Part shown: in pieces, positions 1 through 12,031 of the stretch | Position numbering within the stretch: position 1 is the stretch's first letter | Layout of the letters: every line of letters starts with the position of its first letter | Assembly (NCBI GenBank): GCA_900491605.1 | Contig: UESW01004359.1 | Span: forward strand, 526,329-590,328 | Reading direction: 5' to 3' | Origin: Calamus simplicifolius | Lineage: Eukaryota; Streptophyta; Magnoliopsida; Arecales; Arecaceae | Length of the DNA stretch: 64,000 nt | Translations under genes and position numbers: made by a program | The notes under the pieces: generated by a model | Seen by the model: only the letters and a program-made list of their open reading frames with translations | What the model was told of the DNA's origin: nothing | Database searches by the model: none

Positions 1-1072
1 AAGAATTAATTATCAATTTTGAAATCAAATGAACACTTAACTCCATCAAGGCCGGTCCCAAGCCCGGGTAAAGAAGAGGATTACGTTAGGTAGCTGATAA
101 CCAGCATAAAAGAATGAACGGTTAATCTTTTAATTTCATGCAGATCTTTTAGTGTTATTTTACTTTAACCATGCAGAATGGAGGTTCCGTCTGAACGTGA
201 AAATTACAAGGACATTTAAACATTGGTCAGTATAATAATATAATTATTTTCTTTTCAAAATTAGAAAAAAGAATTATCATAAGACCAATATTGTATATGG
301 ACCAACATCATGTGGTAATTAGAAAATAAAATCATGTTCCTTTGCCCCAATACTAACATAAACCCATATATCAAATATCAGCTTCTTCCCTCCTGCTTAG
401 ACTCTTTTCAAGTCCTAAGGGAACCTTGTAGCGTTGCACCCTTCTGCTTACATAAGTACCAATGAAGGAATAATATAATTAAATATAAAGTATTAGTTAA
501 CAGATGGAATGTTAGATCATATCTTTTGTAATTAATTATAAGGCCTTCTGTTATATTGCTAAAAATTTGCATTTTCCATATACTAACTGTGCCTCATAAA
601 AATGATGGTACATTGAACAAGTATTCAAGTAATCCCAAAAAGGCATCAGTTTGAGGAAAAAAGTTTACTGTATCCATGACCCAATCACTGTTCCCTTCAA
701 GCTGCACTTAAAGCAGAAGAATTAAACTGGCAACAAAAGTTTAATATCAAAAAGAGGGAATAAAAAGCAACCCAAGGCTCACCTATGATAAAAGCTCGTT
801 AATTACAGAAAAAATAGATGTCAATGTGGCTTCTTAATTAAGAGGCATGATGCCATATTACTAAATTGTTAATGTAGGAGACAATTTATTAGATTTTACC
901 AATAGAGTTGTATCTAAAAGCACAAACTAGCTATATCCCACACATCATCAAGAGCTGATGGAAAAAGGATCAAACATTGCCAACAAGCTGAATATCATAA
1001 ATGCAATGGTCAACAGATACACTAAATTATGTCCATGTCCATACCAAAAATTAAAAACAGCTTGTAAATATA
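1..1072. other. AT-rich non-coding stretch
   Basis: I see no convincing coding exon here on either strand. On the minus strand it lies downstream of the signal-peptide exon at 1171-1264, so it could be its 3' UTR or further introns, but I found no splice-consistent open segment that continues that reading frame beyond 1073. Confidence 0.4.
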
Positions 1073-1264
1073 TTAATAATTAACTGCTCCTGCAGAATTT
1101 TGGGCATCAAAAAAACAAAAAAAAAGATAAAAGAAAATCAAAAATGAAAGGAAAATGCATCATGTGATACCTGTAACATCAAAGGTCACAAAATTTCTGG
1201 CATCTGCATTTGCCCAGCTAACAACCAGTATAAGAAGAAACAAAAGCTCTTTTCTCAAAGCCAT
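1073..1264 (-). CDS. putative secreted small peptide, or N-terminal exon of a secreted protein
   Basis: A minus-strand ATG at 1264 opens a 31-codon exon (1171-1264) that starts MALRKELLFLLILVVSW and then has ANADARNF. This is a textbook signal peptide: short basic N-region, leucine/isoleucine core, small residues (ANA) before a likely cleavage site. The exon ends in a good donor (ACAG|GTATCA). The nearest acceptor is TTCTGCAG| at 1090-1092 after a T-rich tract. An 81-bp intron there would add four codons (A, V, N, Y) and stop at 1073-1075, giving a 36-residue secreted peptide with a mature part of about 14 residues. The sequence just before the ATG (exon start 1269, after TTTAACAG|) fits a leader intron joining it to the exon at 4004. 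Alternatively this is the first coding exon of a larger secreted enzyme (the residues near NFVTFDV recall polygalacturonase N-termini, a weak guess) whose other exons lie outside the window or have decayed. Signal peptide confident; gene structure uncertain. Confidence 0.4.
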
Positions 1265-1269
1265 AAGAC

Positions 1270-4003
1270 CTGTTAAACAATTTTACCATAACTTGAGTTA
1301 ACATCTACTACTGGGTCCTCCAAACACTGAAATTAATAAAATTTAAAATAAATTAACATAACCACTACTGCTACTGCAAAGAGCAAACAAAATCCAAGCC
1401 TATTGCATGTGTTCATTAAATTTATTGTAATTCAGTTAAATCACCAAGGTTTCTTAAAATATTTAATTTAATTTGTTGTATAAGAAATTCTAGTGACATA
1501 ATAAAGCAATACATCCAGTTGAGTGAACATGAGATGGAAACAATACCATGTATGAGACAACAATATCAGTCACACAATATATATGTTTAGAACAGCATTA
1601 AAGTGACACAAGCACAAGCTTTCCTGACAAGAATCTCCATTAGCGCAATTTGAGAGAGAATGTACTATAGCTAAAATGGACAAAAGTTGGTTCCTATATT
1701 TTTAGAGAACAAAGAAATTAACAAAGCCATAGGATAAATGCATTCACCATTTATATATCAAAGAGGTCAGTCCCATAAATACACTTTCACAGATTCCTAC
1801 AGAATACACATCATTCTTGCGACTATCCACTATAGATATCTTTTTCTAAGAACAATCTTCACAGAAACTGAGCAAGGAAAGAAATAAAAGAAATACACTT
1901 AAGAAAAGAAATACACTCAAGTGCTCCTTACAACCATGATGAAAGAATCCTAAAGAATGCTGTGCCATATAAAAAGTTTCCAACTCTATAGGTGATAATT
2001 TCCTTTATTAGCAGCCTTATCATAGAGTTAAAGCAGGATGGATTAAGTGGAGGAATATTTCGGGAGTATTGTATGATTGGCGCATCCCATTAAAATTGAA
2101 AGAAAAATTCTATAAAACCACTATTAGTCCAGCTATGTTATGTAGAACCAAGTGTTGGGCAATATTGAAACAATATGTGAATAAATTAAATGTAACAAAA
2201 ATGCGTATATTAAGATGGATATGTGTAAAACTTTAAAAGATAGAATTAAAAATAAACATATAAGAGAAATGATAGAAGTAGCCCTCAATTGAAGATAAAA
2301 TGAGAGAAAATCAATTATGATGGTTTGGACATATACAACATAGACCTTTAGATGCTTCAGTTAGAAAGAGTGATCTTTTGACAATCCATGATAAGGATAG
2401 AGGTAAAAGTAGACCTAAACTAATATGGACAGAAATAATTAAAAAAGATATAACTATTTGTAATTTGAATGTCGACTTTGTCTTAAATTGGCAGAGTGGA
2501 GGAAACAGATTCATGTAGCTAACCCCATGTAGTTGGGACAAGGCTTAGATGAGTTGAGTTGAGTTGAGTTGAGCAGCCTTATCATATTGCAATGTCAAAA
2601 ATTAAAAACCACTGCTGTTGTTAGCGATGACTGGTATTCCGCCAACTAAAAGTTCATGCAATAGATGTCAATTGTTACACAGGGTGACATGTATGAGAAT
2701 CAAATCTGCTGATAAATATTAGCTGGAAGGGGCAGCATAGTCATATCTTGCATCTTTAATAGCTAAATTCTCCACTTTATTTGGATATAGAATTCCACTA
2801 ATACCATTACGCATTGTTTCCTTTTCTTAACTGCCATGCTTATTATTACTCCACCATCTCACCCAGTCCAAGTTCTCAATTCCTTGAGAATGTATAGGGT
2901 TCATACTCTACATGATTCCAGTCTGAAATAATACATGAGCATCCAATAGGTCGAACCCAGAATGCACTAAAACACCTTGCTACCTTCTTGCAGCTATCAA
3001 AATTCAATTTGACCACATAATGCAATCTCTAAACTTAATTTTTCAATTTACCATAAAAAATTATAGCTAAAAATTACACACGATCGACTCATGATATTAT
3101 CCGTAATCTAAAAATAAACATCAAGAGAATTATTTTTATTTTCTATAATTTATTTAATTTTTCTAGTTTTAATAGAAATAGGTCTTTTCTTGTTGGTCAA
3201 GGAATCTCTAAGCAAATAAATACATAAGCCCTAGGAATAAACTACCAATGAAGAGAAATCATGTTTTAATGGAGGCCTAACATGACCCCACTGTATCTGA
3301 AAAAATCAATAAAAAAAAGAGAGAGGATGGATCGCTTTGCGAAGATCCGAAGATTATTTGCAAGAAATAAATGTTTTAAGCTTCCAATTAAACATGATTT
3401 ATTTACAATTGTTTATGCCCTAGGGCTTACGTATTTATAGGCTAAATGCAGCCTTGCCCAATAAGAAAATTCCTAATTCTAATAAAACTAGAAAAAGCTA
3501 ATTCTAATAAGATGATACCTAATTCTAATGAGTAGAAAAACTAAATAAACTACAGAAAATAAATATAGGTACGCAGGCGATTTCTTCTTTTTATTTGTGG
3601 ATGACAATTAAGAAAACTTAGATCTCAAGGGTTATGCTTGATAATTACATCTCCAAAAGGGCATGAAGGAACCAGAAGAAAATTCCAACCAGTCACCATG
3701 AACAAAAAAAATAATAATAATAGACCAAAGTTTTATTTCGAAATCGGTGAGAACGATGATAGCGGTTCACAAACTATCAACAAGAAAAAGAAATCAAATC
3801 CAGACATGATAACAAATATGAATCACTAATTGCCAGATGCTAATGCGCTCTTCCAACGCTATCACACCAAGATCCACAAGACGGAATAAATCAAAAGATT
3901 TCATACCGACGAATCCGATTCCACGAGATGTAACGAAAATTAAGAAACTATCAACGAAAAAGATTAAAAATAAAAAAAGGGCAAAAGAAAGAGGAGAAAG
4001 TAC
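1270..4003 (-). other. inferred leader intron, hosting a retroposon
   Basis: Inferred intron between the donor TCTCAG|GTACTT (minus, at 4004/4003) and the acceptor TTTAACAG| (1270-1272). It is AT-rich and contains the RTE-type insertion at 2025-2571. Positions 3450-3560 have a short repetitive stretch with repeated CCTAATTCTAATAA-like units. No gene is seen inside. Confidence 0.35.
2010..2586 (+). mobile_element. 5'-truncated RTE-type non-LTR retrotransposon with perfect 15-bp target duplication
   Basis: The segment 2025-2571 translates, with stops and frame breaks, into the C-terminal part of a plant RTE-clade reverse transcriptase (stretches such as HRVKAGWIKWRN, then the RWFGH-like and IHVA(D/N)P-like endings). 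It finishes in a short (TTGAG)n tail, 2553-2571. RTE elements in plants end in such short tandem repeats rather than poly(A). It is flanked by a perfect 15-bp direct repeat, AGCAGCCTTATCATA, at 2010-2024 and 2572-2586. The coding remnant is dead. The intact target duplication argues for a fairly recent insertion of an already truncated copy. Confidence 0.85.
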
Positions 4004-4052
4004 CTGAGAAAAGAGGAGTCGGGATGAGGGAACGGAGGAGTGGACGATGGCA
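4004..4052 (-). other. probable 5' leader exon
   Basis: On the minus strand a TATA box (4077-4084) is followed by about 50 bases ending in the strong splice donor TCTCAG|GTACTT. No ATG opens a useful frame here. I read it as the untranslated first exon of the minus-strand gene whose ATG exon lies at 1171-1269. The transcription start near 4050 is inferred from TATA spacing, not seen. Confidence 0.4.
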
Positions 4053-4076
4053 GGTGCGGGGTGTCGAGAAGTTTAT

Positions 4077-4084
4077 ACTTTATA
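4077..4084 (-). promoter_or_regulatory. TATA box of the minus-strand leader exon
   Basis: TATAAAGT on the minus strand, inside GATGATATAAAGTATAAAC, about 30 bp before the likely start of the leader exon. Confidence 0.45.
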
Positions 4085-4378
4085 TCATCGCCAGTGTCTC
4101 TCCGTTCACTCAATTTTAGTCTCACCGGTTAAGTGGGTGGACGATGCTGACAGGGGTCGGGCCACGTCCCAATGTCAATAATTGCCCACCAGTCATCAAG
4201 AAAAAAAAACAAAAAAGGAATATTATCCGTTTGCAAATAAAGAGCTTTTGTCCGTTGTTTAAAAAATAAAATGATTATCCGTTCAAAAAAAAAAAAAAGT
4301 TAACCTGATATTATCTGTTGAACATTAAGAACTTTTGTACACCGTACGAAAAAGAAAAATAATAAGTTTCCCTGAAAA

Positions 4379-4460
4379 CGTCGACAGCAGGGTTCGAACC
4401 TGCGCGGGCGAAGCCCAACAGATTTCAAGTCTGTCTCCTTAACCACTCGGACATATCGAC
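4379..4460 (-). tRNA. tRNA-Ser (anticodon UGA)
   Basis: The minus strand folds as a complete class II tRNA: acceptor stem GTCGATA paired with TGTCGAC, D-arm with GAGTGGTTAAGG, anticodon stem ACAGA/TCTGT enclosing CTTGAAA (anticodon TGA), a long variable arm, and the T-arm with GGTTCGAACC. The discriminator base is G (4379) and no CCA is encoded, as expected for a nuclear gene. A TTTT run directly follows (4375-4378) as RNA polymerase III terminator. The variable arm and the UGA anticodon both point to serine. Confidence 0.95.
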
Positions 4461-5560
4461 TTTTATATTTTTTAAACAATATGATGATAATAATTATTTT
4501 TCTTTTGCCCTTTTTTTTTTTTTTTTTTTTTGTGTATATGCGCACGCGCGCGTTACGTAACCTTTTCCTACCTATTAATCTTTAATTGGCGGTGAAGGGC
4601 AATTGCAAAGAAATGACATCAAACAGAAAGGTCCTGAATCCTTGGCATCATGGTTATTATTGCTATCGAATTCCGTTCTCCGACTTAAGGAACATCAAAA
4701 TTGGATAGCATTCTCTTTGGGTTAATTTGTAAGGCAGTCTTTACATAAAAAATAAGGTGTAAGATCCTTCAACAATTAAGTCAGTTAAAACTCTTAGCAA
4801 ACAGATAAAAAAAATACTTTAGTAGAAGGATCTCTCAAAGACGGCCTTCTGAGAGAGATAACTCTACTAGAGTTTTCTTTTTCAAGCTTAAGTAATGCAT
4901 ATGAGGGGATCTTGAGATTGGGTATTTATAGACTGCTTGGATGATGGTAGGTTGTTATCTGATTTCTCATGTGTATTTTAAGAAGTATAATTCGAATCTA
5001 GTCGGTTGCGGGCATCTACGGTTAGAAAGGTTGATAAATGCCCTTCAAGATTCAATTATTCATAGGCGTTAGGCATTTAGTTTCTACTTTCGTTTTGAGG
5101 ATATAGGGAGCCGATGCGATTAGAATCCCGCCAGCTAATCAATCTTATCATGGATTTGAAATTTCATGGACTGCGGTCAGAGAGTCGTGTTTGGTTCCTC
5201 GTTCCCATTGTAGGAAGATTGTTCTGAGATTCGTATGATTGGGACGGTTCATCCTTCGAAATCTTCGACGTAGCGCGAGATGATGAGGATGTCTTAGCCA
5301 AAAAAAGGTTCCTCGGTCCTACCGAAGTATGGGATGGCTAGGTCCTATTAAAGCACAAAGATAGCTTGATTATATTTTATTTTTTTGAATGTGAAAATAA
5401 TCCTTCTTTTTTTTTGTCATGTATAATAATGTATGCGATATATTTTACCCTGGATCAGTTACCCTTCATGGACTTTAGGAAACGGCAGCAGTCTCATTGT
5501 ATAACTCAGCATCTTTGGTAAATATCAGTGACCATAAAAACCAGACAGGGTTGCTGCTAC
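4461..5560. other. non-coding; possible decayed LTR fragment
   Basis: No gene is recognised. From about 4730 to 5290 the sequence has a TATA-like GGTATTTATAGAC at 4920 and a GC-richer stretch after it. This reminds me of the U3/R part of an LTR, but I could not find matching ends or a target duplication. Confidence 0.3.
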
Positions 5561-7960
5561 TCACTTGTATTTACATGCTACCATTACGTCGTCCACTACA
5601 TTTTTCATATGAATAGAATCGAAGCTTGTCAAGATGTCGACTACCTTTCTCTTCAGCGACTCAGTTTCTGGCAAACAAGTTTGTGGCCACCGGAAAAGAC
5701 CGTGGAAAAACCCAGCAAGTAACGCTGGAACGCTGCAAAATCTCTGAATGGCATTTTCCTCATCATAAACTAAAGGTCTCCATATATCTCAACTTATCTG
5801 CTTCAGAAATAGTATAGTAATTCTCGTAGAAAGACAGAAGGAATAATCAAGCATAAAAAACTACAGAACAAAAATTCCCTGGTACAGTACTATCATATAA
5901 TTTATATAAGATACCCAAAACTCTCTACTTTCATGGGCTGTCAAAAAACAAATATTCCTAGAAACCATCCATTCAATTAGTGGTATCATGTAATATCACC
6001 AATTTATTTTAAAAGCATCTGAAGTTGATTTATCTGTTCATGATGGTAGCTGCCCCTGGCTAACAGCAATCCTTCGTTTTGTCACAGGTCGTATAAGCAA
6101 GAAGCTGGTTATGCCTTTCACGGCCCCAGTAACAACTTATACGCTGGTCTTGAAATTAACACCAAAGTTGCAGTACATAGGTCTCAACTCTTTTTGTTAA
6201 CTTACTTTAAATTAAGATATAATTTAAATAAATTAAGTTAAAAAATTAAAAAGTAATATAATTAGAATTTTTTATTGAACCTATATCATACTGTTTGGTA
6301 TTGAGCTAACTTTCTAACGCATATCTTGAATCACATAAATCAGAGAGCAACAATAAAATTAGAAGCAATTTAATGAATGGTTGTTAGTACCAAAGAACTG
6401 TTTATAAATTGCAAAATATTGTTTGAGAAAGATAAGGATGATTTAGATATTTTTATTTAAATTTTAATATCTAAAAATTATATTGAATGAGTTAAAATTA
6501 TTTTTGAGTTAAGATTTTTATTTAAAATATTTAATAAATATTTATCTCTTTGACCTTTTTTTAAGACAATTAGTATCCTTAAAAAAAATTGAAGAAGTTT
6601 ATGATTTTATGAGATTAGAAACCCTCGAAGACGATCAGAACCCTTTTCTCTGTGAAATCTCTTTCAATAGGACTTAACAGAGGTCTTTTTAATATCAAAT
6701 CAATAATTTAGGAGGACGAAAAAGTTAAAAGTTGAAAGATCAAAGTATTAAGAAGGTTAATTAAGTATCAGAAATTAAGTTTTAGTTCTAATAATTTATC
6801 TAAAAATGTAAGTAATCTAATCATAATTAAGAAGGTTTTATAAGTCGTTTATGATTACTAAAAGGATTTTAAACTTTGATAATCTAATCATAAGTTAGAG
6901 TATTTTATAAATTGTTCGTGATTGCTTAAAAAAAATTAAACTTCGATAAGTAATAACTATAAATTAGGATTTTTATAAGATTGCATGATTATCAAAATTT
7001 ATTTTATAATTGGTAAATATATGAATTGAAATAATGGCTATGTTTTTCTTATAATTAGTTATTTTTGAAATATTGAGATTTTGATAATTATTTTTGAAAT
7101 GCTAAATTTTGCATGATATATTTATTACAAAATTTGGATCAAGTAAGTATTATTATTGCTAATTGCTACAAATTATTATCATTTAAAAAATTATAATCTT
7201 TTAATGTTTAATTGCTTTCACTACTATTTTCTATAAATATTATCAAGAAAAATTATTTATGATTTCAATATAAAGTAATATAACAAATGATTTTGTAAAA
7301 TAATATAATAACATAAATAAAAAAATAAATATTAAACATAAATGATTAGATTATTAATAAATGAAATATGATTGATATTATATATAATTTTTAGTCTTTA
7401 TATAATTGATACCGAGATACACTTTCACTATAGGAATATATGAAAAAAGAAACCGCAATATAAAGGGTTAAATATGGCATATCGGCTTTGTCGCCGAGAT
7501 TATGACAATAATCAAATGATGAAGAAGTTGTTATTATATAAATATAAAATTAAAAACTATAAATATAAATTTTTATAGTTATTAAAATAATGATTTTAAA
7601 TTATTATTATTGTTATATAATAGAATTTAAAAATTTATACAATGTAATGCTTATTTGATATTTATGCTTAGTGTTATTTACTAAGTTAAGATTTATAAAA
7701 CTTTATTATTTTTTATTTTAAAAACCAAGATATAGGCAGAAGTCGAATAGAAATCCATCCTATATTTTAACTATATACAATTGCTCTAATGCCTTGCATG
7801 CTGAAAACTTATTTTTAAGTGTATAATGAATTATTATACTTTAGATCCATCTCGAATTTTCTGAATTTGATGCATGACATAATTTATACAGAATAGAAAC
7901 GATAAGATGAAATCCATGTCCAAGAAATAATTGTACAAAAGCAGAAGCCACGAATGCTTG
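5561..7960. other. AT-rich intergenic DNA, no assigned gene
   Basis: The part 5561-6190 has slightly more balanced composition and short open segments on both strands that I could not tie to any family. From about 6200 to 7830 the DNA is extremely AT-rich with many ATTTTTAA-like runs and no open frame of interest. The 3' UTR of the WEB-family gene probably begins at 7960 and runs left. Confidence 0.4.
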
Positions 7961-10900
7961 TTACTTGTGCTTGACAATATGACAAACTTGAGGACTCCAA
8001 GCTTGCTTCTTCTCCTTCTTTTTCTTTTGCCTGGCCAAGAGAAGTGAGAAAACAACAAACCCAAACTTCTTCCTCTTTGCATGGAACGCCTTGCTAGTGG
8101 TACCATCATCTATCCTTGCGGGAGAAAAAAAGTTATGCTTTTTGCTTAGCATTTGACCCAGGGAAATCTTAGGCTTTCCGTTGACTTTCTCGGATGCTCG
8201 TGTTTCGAGCCGTTCAGGGCCCATCAGCTTCCTGCTAAGTATTTGCCCAATAGACAGTGTCGGCCCCAGCACTCGCCTCGATCCACTGGTAACCAAACTC
8301 AAGCCATTCACATCAAGCATCTGAGAGCCTCTTCTATGGGTAGTGGATGAGTAGTTCTTGAATTGTGTAATGTTACGAACGGAGCGCCTCTTTTGACCAT
8401 GTTCAAACCTCCATCTTCGAAGAGCTTCTTCAGCTGCAAGCTTCCCCCTGCTTGCAGACTCTTCCCTTTTTAGGGCCTCTTTGAGTGCCTTCCTGCTGCT
8501 TTCAACATCTGCTATTGCTTCATCCACCTTTTCTAGTAGCTCCAGTTTAGACTGCTTTGCTTCTTCTAATTCAAGCACAGCAGCTTCAATTTTCCTTCTT
8601 GAAATTTCATCTGCCTCTTGAGCCATGCGGATCAGCATGGCATATTCTTCAAGTGAAAGCGTGACTTCAGAATAATTTTGAAGAACCACAGCTGAGTTCT
8701 CACAGTTTCTTGAAGTCTTGATCTTCTCAAGGACAACAGCTTCTCCTGATCTGGCTGCCTCTTCCATCTTCTTGGCTATGAGACACCTCACCTCGGCAGT
8801 CTTTGTTCTTGACTTTGTTTGCTCAATTTCAGCAGTCAATTTTGAAATTTCCGATTTGGCAGCTTCTGTTGTCTTCTTAAACTTCTCCTTCCCAGAATTC
8901 AGTTCTTTGATCTGACTCAATGTATCTGAAAACTTTTCACAATTTTCACTCTTTGCATCCTTAAATAATTGCAGTGCCTTCACTGCTGCATTTAGATCTT
9001 GTTCCAGAGATAGGACCTTAGTAGTATTTGAATTTAACCTTTCACAGGTTGTCTCGAGCAAAAGTTTCTCCTCCTTTATTTGTCTGTTTAGCTTTTCAAT
9101 AGAAGTTCGAATTCCAGATAAATTACTGGTGGTCCTATTCAGATTGAACTTTGCCTGCTTCAGTTTCATTAAAATCACTCCTGGAGATTGCTTTGTACTT
9201 ATGTTTTGCCCTGCTGTATCCACAAGGTTCTCAAAATGAATGGGCAATTTTTCTTCAGTATCTAGAATTGGATGCACCTTTATAGTATCTGAATATTTAT
9301 CTGGAATTTCGGTGACCTCAGAGGCTTCTTTCTGTAATCTCGACTTTAAGCCATCCACAATCCTTTTAGTCATTTCAAGTTCTTTCAATACATTAAATGT
9401 TTCTCTTTCCTTCACAATAAGATCCATCTCTAACTTCACAGTTTGTTCCTCCACTTTCATAAGCTCAATATCCTGACAGCAATGGAGTTCACAGAAGAAA
9501 TTTATTGTGATTCATCAAGAGATATATCAATTTACACAGAATGTATGCGCTGAAAATATGCATAGGAAAAATTTGTAGCTCTAAAGAAAATGCTCCTCAA
9601 AAGATAAGGAAGAAGGAATGGAGGCACAAAGTCATGTTACTTGTCCAAAACTACAGAAATTGTAAAAGCAAAATAAAGGAAAAAACTGGAACTCTGACAT
9701 AAAACTTACAGCTAATACAATGCAAATAAATTTATAAGGAGGATCGAATATTCATGTGAATGAAATTCTGCCATCACAAATAATAGATAGCATTATTCAT
9801 TTCTCTTTTCCTTTCTGTTGATTAATAAGGTAATTTCATGTTTAAAGTTCTTGAAGAATTATATGATGATACTTGAGACAGCTATAATTGGAAAACAACT
9901 TACATGATTGCGAAGCAAATCTTTCAGGGTGCAGCAACAAAGCCAAAAAGCAAACATCTATATAACATCATCTGGAAGGCTATCTAAGACTGTCAAAATG
10001 TCCAGGGTATTTTATGCCCCTTGGTTGAACTAGACATGAACTCAATTAAAACTAATGCACCATCTAAAATAGCTCTAGATTCACAAACCACAGCTATCAA
10101 GCTTGGCAGTTATGGTTCACAGAAAACCTATATAACTTTCACACATAATACCTGCATATTTGTCATTCTTAATTCACTCTTCATACATTTCAGCTTTGAG
10201 GGAATCTATGCAGAGCTAAAGTGAAGGACGGTACCAAATCATCTAGAGCACCCTTGAGCCAACTTCTTTGGATCTTCGCTGAATTATCTTGCACTATACT
10301 GAATCCTTCTCATCTTTTGCTCCTTCTTTTAATTCTTTCTAATCTCTTCCAGTTCTCTGTATTGTTCCCCAACCCTCCTGAACCTGTACGTTTTCGCTTC
10401 CCAACTAAATAACATCTAGGTAAGCGTCTCACTTCTCTCATTACTACTCAAAAAAAAAAAAAAAAAAAACAACTCGAGCACATCTTCCCTCCTTCCTGAA
10501 CCAATTAACAGTATCTTTTGCTCCAAGGAATGACCAAATAACTCCTTTTCTTTCTCGAGCCATCAATCTATGTCTTGACAGCATCAACTTTGTCACAGGG
10601 CATTTTTCCTTCACTTAGTAGATTCATTACTCATAATGAACCTTACTTCTCATTGCATTTCTTGCTTATAATTGTCCTTGCCTTGACGCATTTCAATAGA
10701 TTGCCCAAGTCCCTCCTCTATCTGGATTCTCTGCTATATGTCCCCATTCTTTGCTTAAGTCACAATTTCCTTTTAACGTAACAGCTTGCAGTCTCAGTTA
10801 CACAAAATAAAGCCTTCCTGCGAATCAAGTTTCTTTGGATGCTCAAGTTTTACCATTTGTTTATCAAGCCTACATCAAATGGTCAACTATGTGTCTTAGA

Positions 10901-11722
10901 GAAGTTTTGTTCTTTTCTGCCTTGAGAACCTATCAGCTTAAAAAAATAAATACACCAGCCCTCCAACTTAGGTCAACATTCACAAATTGTGGCCTTTCAA
11001 AGGCCTCCATCACCTATTCTTCCCAAAAGACCTCTTTCCACTTCTGCTGTGCATGACATCTTTTCATTTGCACATCTTCCATCAAAGTTGGGTAGCTAAA
11101 GCAGTTTGGTAGTTGACATCATCCAGTTATGACATTGCCATTCCGTACTTCAACCACCAAAATATTTCAGTGTTGACGGGCAGGTTTTGGCAAGAACATA
11201 TTTGAAACTGATTCCATATTCAAGTTTTAATTAAATAATGCTAAAATTATTCTGCTTCAGTTTGTTCTGGCAAGGCTATGGTTACTTCATGGACAAGTTT
11301 CAGTAAAAGCAAAACACGAGAATTAATAGAACGGATCTTATAGTTCTCCATTAAACATTAGAATCTTTCACCGTTTGACGCACATAAAAAAGCCAGTTAA
11401 TTTAAACAACAAGATAAAAAGTTAACAGCAATACAAGGAACATAACCAAACCATAAAAATCCAAAGAGAAACGATAACAAGATTGAAAGGAATCCAGGAA
11501 CAGGATATCGGAGATCTTTACCTCGGGAGGGAGGACGACCGGCCCGACCAGTGGCTTCCACAGGACGCTCCCCTCGAAACGATCCACGGCCGCCCTCACC
11601 GACTCGAAGGGCGCCGAGGTATCGACCTCCCCTCTCCCCGCCGTCCTCGCTTCCGCTACCGCCGCCGACGAGGAGGAGGAGGCGTAGGCTTCGGGCGGCC
11701 CCGGACCACAAGCCACCCCCAT
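7961..11722 (-). CDS. WEB family protein (PMI2/WEB1-like coiled-coil protein), two exons
   Basis: Predicted CDS is join(7961..9472, 11522..11722) on the minus strand, 570 residues. Exon 1 (67 residues) starts at the first ATG of the frame, just before a serine/alanine-rich stretch, and carries the WEB-family signature GEVDTSAPFESV (residues 31-42) followed by a tryptophan. It ends at GAG|GTAAAG. Exon 2 opens after TGTCAG| in phase 0, and the junction reads smoothly into KVEEQTVKLEMDLIVKERET, a conserved block. Residues about 75-420 are almost continuous heptad-type coiled coil, ending in the conserved RRWRFEHGQ. The basic tail contains two short related motifs, SIGQILSRK and SLGQMLSKK. Family members (WEB1, PMI2) act as cytosolic coiled-coil proteins that set the speed of light-driven chloroplast movement; this copy is closer to the less studied members. 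The reading frame is intact. An extra small exon cannot be excluded. Confidence 0.88.
9473..11521 (-). other. intron 1 of the WEB-family gene
   Basis: About 2.05 kb, GTAAAG to TGTCAG. The part 10200-11110 is pyrimidine-rich on the plus strand and looks like inserted repeat DNA, but I could not assign it; a poly(A) run of 20 lies at 10450-10469. No coding segment is seen. Confidence 0.6.
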
Positions 11723-11904
11723 TGGAGAAGAACCCGACGCTTCGTGCAAGAACGCCAGCTTCTCCTCTTCCTCCTCCTTTTTCTTCTCAGTACGGCTCGT
11801 CTCTTTCTCGGAGTGAGGTCGGGATTGGAACAGAGGAGGAAGTGGCGGAGGGGAAGGGGAAGAGGCGCTTTTGTTGGGGAGTGTCGTTTTTTTTTAAAAT
11901 CGTC

Positions 11905-12031
11905 GCCGCATATATTTTTCTGTGCGGCATATGATTCTGTCCGTCCAAACATGGCGTCAAGGCCGGCCGTCGCCGGGTTTGGCGGGACTAGCTTGGGGCT
12001 CTAGTAACCGCATATGAATTTTTTTATGCGG
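11905..12031. repeat. pair of short hairpins with the same CCGCATA-type arms
   Basis: Two small inverted repeats lie 80 bp apart upstream of the WEB-family gene: GCCGCA...TGCGGC at 11905-11928 and CCGCATA...TATGCGG at 12008-12031. Both loops are T-rich. A TATA-like AAAATATA (minus, 11911-11918) sits inside the first hairpin, about 190 bp before the WEB ATG. Confidence 0.5.
11911..11918 (-). promoter_or_regulatory. possible TATA box of the WEB-family gene
   Basis: AAAATATA on the minus strand about 190 bp upstream of the start codon, the best TATA-like site before the GC-rich leader. The leader and exon 1 (about 11520-11860) are markedly GC-rich compared with the surroundings, typical of monocot gene starts. 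Confidence 0.3.

Noticed and set aside
4730..5300. Possible solo LTR around a GGTATTTATAGAC site
   Set aside because: I could not find TG...CA ends with a target duplication or a second copy in the window.
5561..5760. Minus-strand open segment of about 60 codons ending in a stop at 5561-5563
   Set aside because: It reads plausibly as a terminal exon, but two overlapping frames are equally open, no family is recognised and no consistent upstream exon was found.
6070..6200. Plus-strand segment after TTTTGTCACAG that stays open for about 38 codons
   Set aside because: No partner exon and no recognised family. The minus strand is also partly open.
11483..12004. GC-rich open frames opposite and beside WEB exon 1
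   Set aside because: Low-complexity arginine/proline translations of the GC-rich leader. The minus frame with the WEB signature is the real one.
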